A stretch of DNA of 64,000 nucleotides from Streptomonospora nanhaiensis (GCF_013410565.1 NZ_JACCFO010000001.1:744001-808000); one strand, 5' to 3'. Numbered from the stretch's first letter, positions 54,353 to 63,114 are shown. A program made the numbers and translations. Notes: generated from the letters alone by a model not told the origin.

Positions 54353-55330
54353 ATGGCCGAGCGCTACGTCGCGCCGGGTTTCGACCCGCGCATGCACGCC
54401 GCCCTGCACCGCCTGGACCTGCGGGTCATCCGGCGCCTGGAGGGGCTGCTGCACGGCGAGCACCTGGGGCTGCGGGCCGGGCCCGGCAGCGAGCCCGCCG
54501 AGGCCCGCATGTACCAGCCCGGCGAGGACGACGTCCGGATGATGGACTGGTCGGTCACCGCCCGCACCACCCTGCCCCACGTCCGCGACCTGGTCGCCGA
54601 CCGCGAACTGGAGAGCTGGACCCTGCTGGACCTCTCGGCCAGCATGGACTTCGGCACCGTGCGCGAGCAGAAGCGCGAGATCGCCATCGGCGCCCTGGCC
54701 GCCGTCACCGTCCTCACCCAGCGCGTGGGCGACCGCTTCGGCGCGCACTTCCTGCACCGGGGCCGGCTGCGCCGCTGGCCCGCCCGCTCCGGCAAGGCCG
54801 CGCTGATGGCGCTGCTGTCCACCGTGGCCGCCGCTCCGCCCAGCGGGCCGGTGGAGCCCGGCGGCGCCACGCTGGCCGACGCCCTGGACGACCTCGCCCG
54901 CGCGCGCGGGCGGCGCGGGCTGCGGGTGGTCGTCTCCGACTTCCTGGACACCCCACCCGAGGCCGGCCCCGCCGCCCCCGCCGCCTGGGAGCGGCCGATG
55001 CGCAGCCTGGCCGGGCGCCACCAGGTGCTGGCGGTCGAGATCCTCGACCCCCGCGAACTCGACCTGCCCGACATAGGATTGGTCACGATGGAGGATCCCG
55101 AGACCGGGCGCACGCGCGAGGTCCGCCTCACCCCCAAGGTGCGGGAGGACTACCGCCGGGCCGCCCAGGCCCAGCGTGCCGCCGTGCGCGCGGGGCTGCG
55201 CCGCTGCGGTGTGCCGCACCTGGTGCTGCGCACCGACCGCGACTGGGTCGTCGACATGGCCCGGTTCGTGATCGAGCAGCGGCGCACCGCCCACCGCCTG
55301 GCCCGCCACACCCCGGCGGTGCCGCGCTGA
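54353..55330 (+). CDS. DUF58-domain protein of the MoxR operon
   Basis: 325 aa, soluble. YQPGEDDVRMMDWSVTARTTLPHVRDLVADRELESWTLLDLSASMDFGT is the DUF58 signature, read here as YQPGEDDVRMMDW (about 59-71) and LLDLSASMD (about 92-100), the latter a VWA-like MIDAS (DxSxS). C-terminal HLVLRTDRDWVVDMARFV closes the domain. DUF58 proteins are routinely paired with MoxR. It starts 9 bases after moxR. Confidence 0.9.
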   Translation: MAERYVAPGFDPRMHAALHRLDLRVIRRLEGLLHGEHLGLRAGPGSEPAEARMYQPGEDDVRMMDWSVTARTTLPHVRDLVADRELESWTLLDLSASMDFGTVREQKREIAIGALAAVTVLTQRVGDRFGAHFLHRGRLRRWPARSGKAALMALLSTVAAAPPSGPVEPGGATLADALDDLARARGRRGLRVVVSDFLDTPPEAGPAAPAAWERPMRSLAGRHQVLAVEILDPRELDLPDIGLVTMEDPETGRTREVRLTPKVREDYRRAAQAQRAAVRAGLRRCGVPHLVLRTDRDWVVDMARFVIEQRRTAHRLARHTPAVPR

Positions 55331-55430
55331 GCCGAGCCCGCGGGGGGCGCGGCGCCGCGGCCCCCGCCGCCGAACCGCACCCTCGCGCCGCGCGGCGCGA
55401 CCCACGCAGGCAGGCAGAAAGGACGACCGG

Positions 55431-56378
55431 GTGACCTTCCTCTCCGCTGGATGGCTGTGGCTGCTGCTGGTCCTGGCCGCCCTCGTCGCCGTCTACGTGC
55501 TGCTGCAGTACCGCCGCCGCGAGTACACGCTGCGCTTCACCAACCTCGCGCTGCTGGACCGGGTCGCGCCCGCGCGGCCGGGCTGGTGGCGCCACCTCAG
55601 CTCGGCCCTGTTCTTCCTGACCGTGGCGGTGCTGATCGGCGCCATGGCGCGCCCGGCCATGCCGGTGGAGGTCCCGCGCGAGCGCGCCACCATCATGGTC
55701 GCCATCGACGTCTCGCCCTCCATGGCCGCCAACGACGTCGACCCCAACCGCCTCACCGCGGCCAAGGAGTCCGCCCGCGGGTTCGTGGAGTCGCTGCCCG
55801 ACCGCTTCAACGTCGGCCTGGTGGTGTTCTCGGCCACCGCCAGCGTGGTGTCCTCCCCCACCCAGGACCACCAGGCGGTCACCGACTCCATCGAGAACCT
55901 GCAGATGACCCCGGGCACCGCCATCGGTGAGGGCGTGTTCACCTCGCTGCAGTCCATCAGCTCCTTCGACGAGGAGGCCGGCGAGGACCCCCCGCCCTCG
56001 GCCATCGTGCTGCTCTCCGACGGCGAGAACACCAGCGGCAGACCCATCACCGCCGCCGGCCGCGCGGCCGCCGACATGGGCGTTCCCGTCTCCACGATCG
56101 CCTTCGGCACCGGCGCGGCCATCATCGAGATCAACGGCGAACCCGTCGAGGCCGACATCGACAAGGACGCCCTGGAGCGGCTGGCGCAGGACACCGACGG
56201 CCACTTCTACGAGGCCGAGTCCGAGGCCGAGCTGACCGAGGTCTACGACGACATCGGCTCCTCCCTGGGCAGCGAGACCGTCGACCGCGAGATCGTCACC
56301 CACTTCGTGGCCATCGCCCTGCTGCTGGCCGGCGCCACCGCCGTGGCCGCCCTCGCCTTCGGCCAGCGGGTGCCCTGA
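55431..56378 (+). CDS. VWA-domain membrane protein (BatA-like)
   Basis: 315 aa. Membrane helices lie at about 5-25 and 57-75, and again at 290-312. The central VWA domain (about 85-270) has a complete MIDAS: Asp93, Ser95, Ser97 in DVSPSM, the Thr in TPGTAIGEG, and Asp in LLSDGENTSG. It resembles BatA/BatB proteins that display a metal-dependent adhesion domain at the membrane. The GTG at 55431 follows AAAGGA. Last gene of the MoxR operon; with MoxR and DUF58 it should form one membrane-associated chaperone assembly. Confidence 0.9.
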   Translation: MTFLSAGWLWLLLVLAALVAVYVLLQYRRREYTLRFTNLALLDRVAPARPGWWRHLSSALFFLTVAVLIGAMARPAMPVEVPRERATIMVAIDVSPSMAANDVDPNRLTAAKESARGFVESLPDRFNVGLVVFSATASVVSSPTQDHQAVTDSIENLQMTPGTAIGEGVFTSLQSISSFDEEAGEDPPPSAIVLLSDGENTSGRPITAAGRAAADMGVPVSTIAFGTGAAIIEINGEPVEADIDKDALERLAQDTDGHFYEAESEAELTEVYDDIGSSLGSETVDREIVTHFVAIALLLAGATAVAALAFGQRVP

Positions 56379-56438
56379 CCCCGCCCGCACCCGGTCCCCG
56401 CTCCCGCACCCGCCCGGCCGGCCGCCTGCCGGCCCCCG

Positions 56439-56456
56439 GCCCCGGCCCGCCGGGGC
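56439..56456 (+). terminator. 7-bp hairpin after the MoxR operon
   Basis: GCCCCGG (56439-56445) pairs with CCGGGGC (56450-56456) around CCCG, about 60 bases past the VWA gene. Confidence 0.4.
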
Positions 56457-56655
56457 GTGGCCTGATCCGGCCACACGGGAGCCGCGCCGCCGCGCACGCC
56501 CTCCAACCCAGCGCACGCCCCGCGAGGGTGCGCGCTCGGGGCCGCGCGGCGCACCGGCCAGTCCGCCCTCAACGGACCGCCCCACCGCGTTTCCCCAGCT
56601 CGCCGAGTATCGTGGGGATGTTTGCCCCCAAGTCGGGATACACGGAAAAGGACCC

Positions 56656-57408
56656 ATGCCCGCTACAGCCCCCGCCCCCGAGGCGATCTTCTTCGACCTC
56701 GACGACACCCTGCTCGACGACCGCGCCGCCAGCTCGGCCGGGCTGCGCACCCTCATGGAACTCCTGGGCCACCCCGACTTCGGCGCCGCGCGCCGGCTCT
56801 GGGACGTCCAGACCGACATCTCCTTCGGCGCCTACATCGCCGGCCGGCTCACCCTGGCCGAGCAGCGCCGCGAACGCGTGCGCGCCCTGGCCGTCCAGGC
56901 CGGCCACGCCCACATCGCCGACGCCCACTGCGACGACCTCTACCAGCGCTACCTGGCCGCCCACCGCGCCGCCTGGACGCCCTTCCGCGACGTCGCCCCG
57001 GTGCTCAACGACCTCGCCGGCAACGGCGTGCGCCTGGCCGTGGTGACCAACGGCATCGAGCAGCTGCAGACCGACAAGCTCGCCCGCCTGGGCATCGCCG
57101 AGTACTTCGGCGCGGTCGTGTGCGCCGACTCCGTGGGCGCCGGCAAGCCCGACCCGCGCATCTTCCACATCGCCTGCCAGCGCGTGGGCGTGCCTCCGGA
57201 GCGCGCCTGGCACGTGGGCGACCAGCTGCGCGCCGACGCGCTGGGCGCCATCGCCGCCGGCCTGCACCCCATCCTCATCGACCGCCACGAGCGCGGCGAG
57301 GCCGCCGCCCACCACGACATCACCGTCGTCACCGGCCTGGACGAGGTGCGCAACCTGGCCCGCGCCGCGCACACCGCCGCCGCCCGCCCCGCCGGCCCGG
57401 TCCTGTGA
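56656..57408 (+). CDS. HAD-family hydrolase
   Basis: 250 aa. Motif I is FFDLDDTLLDD (Asp14, Asp16), motif II is LAVVTNG, the motif III Lys is in GKPDPRIFHIAC, and motif IV is HVGDQLRADALGA. The cap is the C1 helical type of the phosphoglycolate phosphatase/YjjG/haloacid dehalogenase group. It is a cytosolic phosphatase of unknown substrate. A ribosome site (AAAAGGA) precedes the ATG. Its stop overlaps the Nudix gene start (TGATG), so the two are coupled. Confidence 0.9.
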   Translation: MPATAPAPEAIFFDLDDTLLDDRAASSAGLRTLMELLGHPDFGAARRLWDVQTDISFGAYIAGRLTLAEQRRERVRALAVQAGHAHIADAHCDDLYQRYLAAHRAAWTPFRDVAPVLNDLAGNGVRLAVVTNGIEQLQTDKLARLGIAEYFGAVVCADSVGAGKPDPRIFHIACQRVGVPPERAWHVGDQLRADALGAIAAGLHPILIDRHERGEAAAHHDITVVTGLDEVRNLARAAHTAAARPAGPVL

Positions 57409-58286
57409 TGGGCGGCCCCTCCGCGCCGCGCCGGGCCCGCCGCGTCACCGCGCACCTGCTGTGGACCGACCCCGAGGGCCGCGCCGTGCTGCCGCCCCCG
57501 CCCGCCGACCCCGAGGGCCCGCCGCACGGCGGCGAGGTGCTGCCCGGCGCCCGGGTGCTCTTCGGGCAGGACCCCGCCGAGGTGGCCCGCGCCGCCGGCG
57601 GCGCGCCGCCCGGCACCCACCTGGTCCCCTACGACGTGCGCACCGAGCTGACGCTGCTGCACGACTCCCAGGGCGCCCTGGAGCTGCACACCGACCGCAT
57701 CTACTACACCGCGCCGCTGGCCGCGGCCCCCGCGGCCCCCGGCGGGCGGCGGGTGCCCCCGCGCGCCGCCGTCGCCCTGCCCGCGCTGCCGGCCGCCGCC
57801 GACCTCGCCGAGGAGGAGCCCGCGCGCACCGGCCGGTCCCTGCGCCGCCTGGCCGCCTACGGCGTGGTCACCGACCCCGCCGGGCGCCTGCTGCTCAGCC
57901 TGATCGCCCCCGGCTTCCCCGGCGAGAACACCTGGCACCTGCCCGGCGGCGGGGTGGACCACGGCGAGAACCCGCGCGCGGCGCTGCGCCGCGAGATCGC
58001 CGAGGAGACCGACCAGGACGCCGGCGTGGGCGGCCTCATCACCATCACCCACCACCACAGCGAGCGCCGGCCCGACCCCCACACGCCCACCACGGAGACC
58101 TACGCCGTGTGGACGTTCTTCCACGCCCACGTCGCCGAGCCCGGCACGCCCCGCGTCACCGAGGTGGAGGGCTCCACCGCCGACTGCGCCTGGTTCGCCC
58201 CCGAAGACCTCGCCGCCGTCCCGCTGTCGCGCACCGCCCAGCAGGGCCTGGCCGCGGTCGCCCGCGCGGCGGGCGTCAGCGGCTGA
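57408..58286 (+). CDS. Nudix hydrolase with extra N-terminal domain
   Basis: 292 aa. The Nudix box G-x5-E-x7-REIAEET lies near 179-203 (GGVDHGENPRAALRREIAEET), preceded by WHLPGG. The N-terminal 140 residues form an additional domain (TAHLLWTDPEGRAVLPP, VPYDVRTELTLLHDSQGALELHTDRIYYT) seen in related actinomycete Nudix proteins and not assigned. It hydrolyses a nucleoside diphosphate derivative; the substrate is unknown. The ATG overlaps the HAD stop by one base, so it may act on a product handled by the HAD phosphatase. Confidence 0.87.
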   Translation: MGGPSAPRRARRVTAHLLWTDPEGRAVLPPPPADPEGPPHGGEVLPGARVLFGQDPAEVARAAGGAPPGTHLVPYDVRTELTLLHDSQGALELHTDRIYYTAPLAAAPAAPGGRRVPPRAAVALPALPAAADLAEEEPARTGRSLRRLAAYGVVTDPAGRLLLSLIAPGFPGENTWHLPGGGVDHGENPRAALRREIAEETDQDAGVGGLITITHHHSERRPDPHTPTTETYAVWTFFHAHVAEPGTPRVTEVEGSTADCAWFAPEDLAAVPLSRTAQQGLAAVARAAGVSG

Positions 58287-58291
58287 CCCGC

Positions 58292-58345
58292 CGCTCCTGA
58301 GCGCCCGCCGCCCCGACCGGGCGGGGCGGCGGGCGCTCAGGAGCG
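58292..58345. terminator. 24-bp perfect inverted repeat between convergent genes
   Basis: Arms 58292-58315 and 58322-58345 are perfectly complementary over 24 bases around a 6-base loop. The right arm includes the last codons and the stop of the permease gene (58337). It is the longest perfect hairpin seen in the window and very probably a bidirectional terminator. Confidence 0.65.
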
Positions 58346-59605
58346 CAGGCCCGGCAGGACCCGGCGCACCCACCACAGGGCCGCGCCCAGGGCGAGCACG
58401 CCGACCCCGGCGATCACCGAGTTCAGCGGCAGGCTGAAGGCCAGCACCACGCACCCGGCCAGGCCCACCACCGGTACCAGCAGCGGCGGCCGGTTCTCGT
58501 CGGGCCCCAGCCGCAGCGCCGAGGCGTTGGCGATGGCGTAGTAGGCCAGCACGCCGAACGCCGAGAACCCGATCGCGTCGCCCAGGTCGGCCGCCAGCAC
58601 CAGGACGCACACCCCGGCACCCACCGCGAGTTCGGCCCGGTGGGGCACCCCGAAGCGGTCGTGCACGCGGGCCAGGAAGCGCGGCAGGTGGCCGTCGGCG
58701 GCCATGGCCGCGACCGTGCGCGACACCCCCAGGATCAGCGCCAGCAGCGCCCCCAGGCTGGCCGCCGCCGCGCCCGCGGTCACCGCCGGCACCAGCTGCG
58801 GCCAGCCGGTCGCCACCGCGGTGTCGGCCAGCGGCGCGGCGCTGGCGGCCAGCCGCTCGCGGCCCAGCACCGTCAGCACCGAGGCGCCCACCAGCAGGTA
58901 GACCACGAACACCCCGGCCAGGGCCAGCCCGATCGCGCGCGGGATGGTGGTCGAGGGGTCGCGCACCTCGCCCCCCAGCGTGGCGATCCGGGCGTAGCCG
59001 GCGAAGGCGAAGAACAGCATGCCGGCCGCGCCCAGCAGCCCGAAGAAGCCGGGCCACTGCGTGGAGACGTCCAGGTGGCGGGCGTCGGCCTCGCTGCCGC
59101 CCAGGGCCACCGCCACCACCGCGGCCAGCACCGCCAGCACCAGGGCCAGCAGGATGCGGGCCACCCCGGTGGACTTGCGCAGCCCGGTGTAGTTGACCGC
59201 CGTCAGGCACACCACCGCGCCCACCGCCAGCGGGCGGCTCCACTCCGGCGCGACGTAGGCGGCGAAGGTCAGGGCCATCACCGCGCACGAGGCCGTCTTG
59301 CCCACCGTGAACGCCCAGCCGGCCAGGTAGCCCCACATCTCGCCCAGGCGCTCGCGCCCGTAGACGTAGGTGCCGCCCGACTCGGGGTGGCGCGCGGCCA
59401 GGCGCGCCGAGGACGTGGCGTTGCAGTAGGCGACCACGGCGGCGATCAGCAGCGCCACCAGCAGCCAGGCCCCCGCCTCCTCGGCGGCCGGGGCGAACAC
59501 CGCGAACACCCCGGCGCCGACCATGGCCGACGCCCCCAGGGTGACGGCATCGGCGGTACCCAGCACCCGGGAGGGGCGGGCCTGCGATCCTGAAGAGGTG
59601 GTCAT
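58337..59605 (-). CDS. APC-family amino-acid permease
   Basis: 422 aa with about 12 membrane helices. The opening VLGTADAVTLGASAMVGAGVFAVFAPAA carries the G-x-G helix-1 break of the APC fold; FFAFAGYARIATLGGEVRDPSTTIPRAIGLAL is helix 6-7 of the YfnA/CAT-like group. It imports an amino acid or amine by proton symport; specificity is unknown. The ATG at 59605 is preferred because the upstream frame is Arg-rich and not membrane-like. Confidence 0.87.
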   Translation of the reverse strand: MTTSSGSQARPSRVLGTADAVTLGASAMVGAGVFAVFAPAAEEAGAWLLVALLIAAVVAYCNATSSARLAARHPESGGTYVYGRERLGEMWGYLAGWAFTVGKTASCAVMALTFAAYVAPEWSRPLAVGAVVCLTAVNYTGLRKSTGVARILLALVLAVLAAVVAVALGGSEADARHLDVSTQWPGFFGLLGAAGMLFFAFAGYARIATLGGEVRDPSTTIPRAIGLALAGVFVVYLLVGASVLTVLGRERLAASAAPLADTAVATGWPQLVPAVTAGAAAASLGALLALILGVSRTVAAMAADGHLPRFLARVHDRFGVPHRAELAVGAGVCVLVLAADLGDAIGFSAFGVLAYYAIANASALRLGPDENRPPLLVPVVGLAGCVVLAFSLPLNSVIAGVGVLALGAALWWVRRVLPGLRS

Positions 59606-59761
59606 AGTGCCTGAGTCTGCCCCAGCATGATCACGCCTCAGTGAACTCCGGTGTGACCCTGTGCGACCACATCCGGCCGGATCGCGCCGAAGCGCCGCCC
59701 CGACGGGCGCGGCAGGGTTGCGCGCCCGCCCGCACGGGGTGGGAATCGGCACACTCCGCAA

Positions 59762-60037
59762 TCACACGCTCCACGGCACCCCCGTGTGCTCGTCGATGTC
59801 CTCGGCGGCGACCTGCCGCAGCTGCCGGGACAGGTCGGCCAGCGCCCGGGAGACGGCGAGTTCGTCGCCGATCTCGGGCACGTCGGCGTCGGCCGGGTGC
59901 TTGCGCGCCATGCCGTGCCCCCGCAGCCCCGGGCCGTCGTCGGCCACCAGGCCGACCTCGGCCAGGGTGCGGGCGGTGTCGCCCTCGCTCTCCTCCGACA
60001 ACACAACGTCGATGTTCCACCGCTTCGTGGTGTGCAT
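59762..60037 (-). CDS. DUF1876 (dsRBD-like) protein
   Basis: 91 aa. The whole protein matches DUF1876: KRWNIDVVLSEESEGDTARTLAEVGL, GLRGHGMARKHPADADVPEIGDELAVSRALADLS. The family is small, soluble and actinobacterial, with a dsRBD-like fold and unknown role. It follows the DUF1918 gene by 34 bases on the same strand. Confidence 0.87.
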   Translation of the reverse strand: MHTTKRWNIDVVLSEESEGDTARTLAEVGLVADDGPGLRGHGMARKHPADADVPEIGDELAVSRALADLSRQLRQVAAEDIDEHTGVPWSV

Positions 60038-60071
60038 CGCACCCACCTCCAGCGTCGCGGGCCGACCGGGC

Positions 60072-60275
60072 TCAGCGCCCGGCCGCCTCCCGTTCGATAT
60101 GGGCGTCGGGTCCGGGATAGACCAGCGTCTCGGTATGGGAGGCGTTGTCCAGCCAGCGCACCCGGTAGGGCGGCGCGCCCTGCCCGCCGCGCACCTCGGT
60201 GACGACACCGGTGCGGCGGTGGGCGTCGTCGCGCCGCGCCTCGACCACGAGCCGGTCGCCGACACGTGCTCTCAT
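60072..60275 (-). CDS. DUF1918 protein
   Basis: 67 aa. VGDRLVVEARRDDAHRRTGVVTEVRGGQGAPPYRVRWLDNASHTETLVYPGPDA matches DUF1918, a small SH3-like beta-barrel family of actinobacteria, read here in pieces: VGDRLVVEAR (about 5-14) and PPYRVRWLDN (about 34-43). It often neighbours DUF1876. Function unknown. Confidence 0.87.
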   Translation of the reverse strand: MRARVGDRLVVEARRDDAHRRTGVVTEVRGGQGAPPYRVRWLDNASHTETLVYPGPDAHIEREAAGR

Positions 60276-60457
60276 GGCGACTCCCCTCGCGAACGCGTGG
60301 GCGCCGAAGGCGGGGCCGCCGGCGCCCGGTCCTCACATCTGGGGGCTACCCACCATCCTCCGCCTCACCACGGGTGAATTCAAGCAGGTCACCGGCTTTG
60401 CGCGGGGCCGAACAGGCAGCCGCGGCGAGACGGCCGCCCGCGCCCGGGCGCGGCGGC

Positions 60458-61216
60458 CTACTCCACTCCGGCGCTGAGGGTCCGCCCGCCGTCGAGGGTG
60501 AGGGTCTGGCCGGTGACCCAGGAGGCGTCGTCGGAGGCGAGGTAGGCGATCGCCGCCGCGACGTCCTCGGGCTCGCCCAGGCGGCCCAGCGGGTAGCCGG
60601 CGGCGACCTTGTCCTCGTCCTCGGCGAACAGCGCGGTGGCGAACCGGGTCTTGACCACGGCCGGCGCCACGGCGTTGACCCGGACGCGCGCTGCGGCCAA
60701 CTCGTAGGCCAGCTGCTGGGTGAGGTTGATCAGCGCGGCCTTGCTGGCGCCGTAGACGCCGATGCCGGGCGAGGGGTGCTGGCCGGCCAGCGAGGCGACG
60801 TTGACCACCGCGCCGCCGTTGCCGGCCATCCAGGCGCGGTGCACGGCGCTGACCCACGCGGCGGCGGCGATCACGTTGACCTCGAAGATCTTGGCCATGG
60901 CGGCGGGCTCGACGTTGACGATCGCGTCGAAGACCGGGTTGGTGCCGGTGTTGTTGACCAGGACGTCGACACGGCCGAACTCCGCCATGGTGCGCTCGAC
61001 CGCCTCCGCTCGGTGCTCGGGGTCGTGGGCCTTGCCCGCCACGCCCAGCGCCACCCCGGCACCGCCGAGCTCCTCCACCGCCTTTTCCAGGGGCTCGGGC
61101 TTGCGGCCGGTGATCACCACGCGGCCGCCCTCCTGCACGATGCGCTGCGCGGTGGCCAGCCCGATCCCCCGGCTGGCACCGGTGATGATGGCGACCCTGC
61201 CGTCGAAACGTCCCAC
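60458..61216 (-). CDS. Short-chain dehydrogenase/reductase
   Basis: 252 aa classical SDR. The cofactor loop is TGASRGIG (12-19), the NNTG motif is at 88-91, and the catalytic set is Ser142, Tyr155, Lys159 (YGASK). Arg38-Lys39 after the second strand suggests NADP(H). The C-terminal SWVTGQTLTLDGGRTL is of the FabG/3-oxoacyl reductase kind. The GTG at 61216 follows AAAGGA. A TetR-type palindrome lies about 47 bases upstream. Substrate unknown; a 3-hydroxyacyl compound is plausible. Confidence 0.9.
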   Translation of the reverse strand: MGRFDGRVAIITGASRGIGLATAQRIVQEGGRVVITGRKPEPLEKAVEELGGAGVALGVAGKAHDPEHRAEAVERTMAEFGRVDVLVNNTGTNPVFDAIVNVEPAAMAKIFEVNVIAAAAWVSAVHRAWMAGNGGAVVNVASLAGQHPSPGIGVYGASKAALINLTQQLAYELAAARVRVNAVAPAVVKTRFATALFAEDEDKVAAGYPLGRLGEPEDVAAAIAYLASDDASWVTGQTLTLDGGRTLSAGVE

Positions 61217-61262
61217 GAGGCTGCGTCCTTTCGTCGGTCATGACGGGGTTTCCTCAACCTTA

Positions 61263-61274
61263 CCGACCGGTCGG
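61263..61274. promoter_or_regulatory. TetR-type operator CCGACCGGTCGG
   Basis: A perfect 12-base palindrome, flanked by TTA and ATT, in the divergent promoter of the SDR and methyltransferase genes. ACCGACCGGTCGGT-like sites are common for TetR regulators in actinomycetes. No tetR gene lies in the window. Confidence 0.5.
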
Positions 61275-61420
61275 ATTGTGACGCGCGCCGCCCCGCCCGC
61301 CGGGCACCGCCGGTCCCCGCCCGGCGGGCCGCCCCGGCAAGGGCGTCGGCCCTGGTAACGTTCGCGGCTGGATTCCACCGGCGGGCGGGGACGGCCCGCC
61401 GCCACCGAACGGAGGAGGCC

Positions 61421-62095
61421 GTGCCGCAACGGGACGGCGGCCCGCGCGACGACGCGCCGCGGGGCCCCCAGCACTACTTCACCGCCGACCCCGGCGCGGC
61501 GAGCCGGCCGGCGAGCGTGGACGTCGTGCTGCCCGACCTGCACCTGCGCCTGGCCACCGACCGCGGCGTGTTCTCCGCCGACCGGGTGGACCTGGGCACC
61601 CGCGTGCTGCTGGAGTCGGTGCCCCCGCCTCCCCCGCGCGGCCGGCTGCTGGACGTGGGCTGCGGCTACGGTCCCATCGCGCTGGCCATGGCCGCCCGCG
61701 CCCCCGGGGCCGCGGTGCTGGGGGTGGACGTCAACGCGCGCGCGGTGGACCTGGCGCGGGCCAACGCCGCGGCCAACCACCTTGACAATGTAGATTTCCA
61801 GGTGGTGGCGGCCGACGGCGCGCCCGCCGCGGGCACCGGCCCCGCCGCCCTGGCCGGCCCCTTCGACGCGCTGTGGTCCAACCCGCCCATCCGCGTCGGC
61901 AAGGGCGCCCTGCACGCCCTGCTGCGCACCTGGCTGGGCCGGCTGGCCCCCGGCGCCCAGGCCCACCTGGTGGTGCAGCGCAACCTGGGCGCCGACTCCC
62001 TGCACCGGTGGCTGGAGCAGGACGCCGGGCTGGCCACCGAGCGCGCGGCCTCGCGCGCGGGCTTCCGCGTGCTGCGGGTGACCGCCCCCTCCTGA
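61421..62095 (+). CDS. Class I methyltransferase, RsmC-like small domain
   Basis: 224 aa. Opening PQHYFTADPGAASRPASVDVVL is typical of the group. SAM motif I is LLDVGCGYGPIALAMA near 71-86, and the catalytic NPPI motif (SNPPIRVGKGALHALLRTWLG) is near 150, as in 16S rRNA guanine-N2 methyltransferases. The gene covers only the C-terminal catalytic domain of E. coli RsmC, which is normal in actinomycetes. Start GTG at 61421. Possible target: 16S rRNA G1207. Confidence 0.87.
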   Translation: MPQRDGGPRDDAPRGPQHYFTADPGAASRPASVDVVLPDLHLRLATDRGVFSADRVDLGTRVLLESVPPPPPRGRLLDVGCGYGPIALAMAARAPGAAVLGVDVNARAVDLARANAAANHLDNVDFQVVAADGAPAAGTGPAALAGPFDALWSNPPIRVGKGALHALLRTWLGRLAPGAQAHLVVQRNLGADSLHRWLEQDAGLATERAASRAGFRVLRVTAPS

Positions 62096-62238
62096 CCTCC
62101 CCTCCCCCGCCCCGGGCACCCGCGCGGCCCCGCCGCGCCGGGCGGCGGCACCTTCCGGGACGCGGGCGGCGGACGGTATCGTGGTGGCGGGCCGATCCGG
62201 CCCCCTGGACCCGACCGGACACGAGGAACACACCGCAG

Positions 62239-62835
62239 GTGAGCACGCAACTGCGCCCCACCGACGTCAAGCGACTCAACCGCCAGTGGCGCAGGCGCAC
62301 CGAGGGCCGCGTCTCCCTGATCGTGGAGTCGGTGACCCAGCCCTTCAACCTGGGGTCGATCCTGCGCACCTGCGCCGCGTTCGGCGTCGAGACCGTGTGG
62401 CTCACCGGCAACTCCGTCGAGCCCACCCACCCCCAGGTCGGCAAGACCGCCCTGGGCACCGAGCACAAGCTGCGGTGGGAGAAGCTGCGCACCACCCCCG
62501 AGGCGATCGCCGCCGCGCGCGGCGACGGCTACCGGGTGGTCGCCGTGGAGCTGGCCGACACCGCGCTGCCCCTGCACGAGGCCCCTCTGGAGGGCGACGT
62601 CTGCCTGGCCGTGGGCGCCGAGGACCACGGCTGCTCCCCGGCGCTGCTCAACGGCGCCGACGCCCTGGCCTACATCCCCCAGATCGGCCGGGTGGGCTCC
62701 CTCAACGTCGCGGTGGCCACCGCGATCGCCGTGGCCGAGACCCGCGGCCGCGAATGGCGCCGTCCCGTGGCGGTCGCCGAACCCGCCGAAACCACCGCCG
62801 CCGCACCCGCCCCCGAGGCCGCCGGACCGCGCTGA
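62239..62835 (+). CDS. TrmH-family SPOUT RNA methyltransferase
   Basis: 198 aa. The three SPOUT motifs are present: TQPFNLGSILRTCAAFGV (motif 1, Arg), VGAEDHGCSPALL (motif 2), and IPQIGRVGSLNVAVATAIA (motif 3). The group includes tRNA Gm18 2'-O-methyltransferase; the exact RNA target is not certain. The C-terminal tail is Ala/Pro/Glu-rich. The GTG at 62239 follows GAGGAA; a TATCGT -10-like element lies near 62177. Confidence 0.88.
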   Translation: MSTQLRPTDVKRLNRQWRRRTEGRVSLIVESVTQPFNLGSILRTCAAFGVETVWLTGNSVEPTHPQVGKTALGTEHKLRWEKLRTTPEAIAAARGDGYRVVAVELADTALPLHEAPLEGDVCLAVGAEDHGCSPALLNGADALAYIPQIGRVGSLNVAVATAIAVAETRGREWRRPVAVAEPAETTAAAPAPEAAGPR

Positions 62836-62988
62836 CCTCGCCCTGGGCACCCGCCGCGCGGGTGCGCCCGCCCGTGGCGGCCGGGCCCGCCGATCACCTC
62901 GCGATCGCAGGGTTCAACCCGGCGCCGCCCGGGAATTTTTCCAGCTCCACGTTCGTCAGCACCCTAGACACGAGATGAGAGAGGATAC

Positions 62989-63114
62989 GTGGACCCGTCC
63001 CGAAGTACCGGCAGCGTCCTGATCACCGGACGCGCCTCCGAACCCGACGAGCCGCCATCACCAGGTAGCGTGCGCACCGAGTTTCCCCGCTCCGAGGCGG
63101 TGCGCGCGACATGA
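62989..63114 (+). CDS. Possible 41-residue leader peptide before the CNNM-type gene
   Basis: A GTG preceded by GAGAGGA opens 41 codons and stops in an ATGA overlap with the next gene. Third-position G+C (about 75 %) is lower than in neighbouring genes, and no homologue is recognized. It could be a coupled leader or a chance open frame. Confidence 0.3.
   Translation: MDPSRSTGSVLITGRASEPDEPPSPGSVRTEFPRSEAVRAT

Noticed and set aside
62900-62925. GGTTCAACCC resembling a tRNA T-loop
   Set aside because: The flanking bases do not form a T stem and no anticodon or acceptor stem can be built around it.
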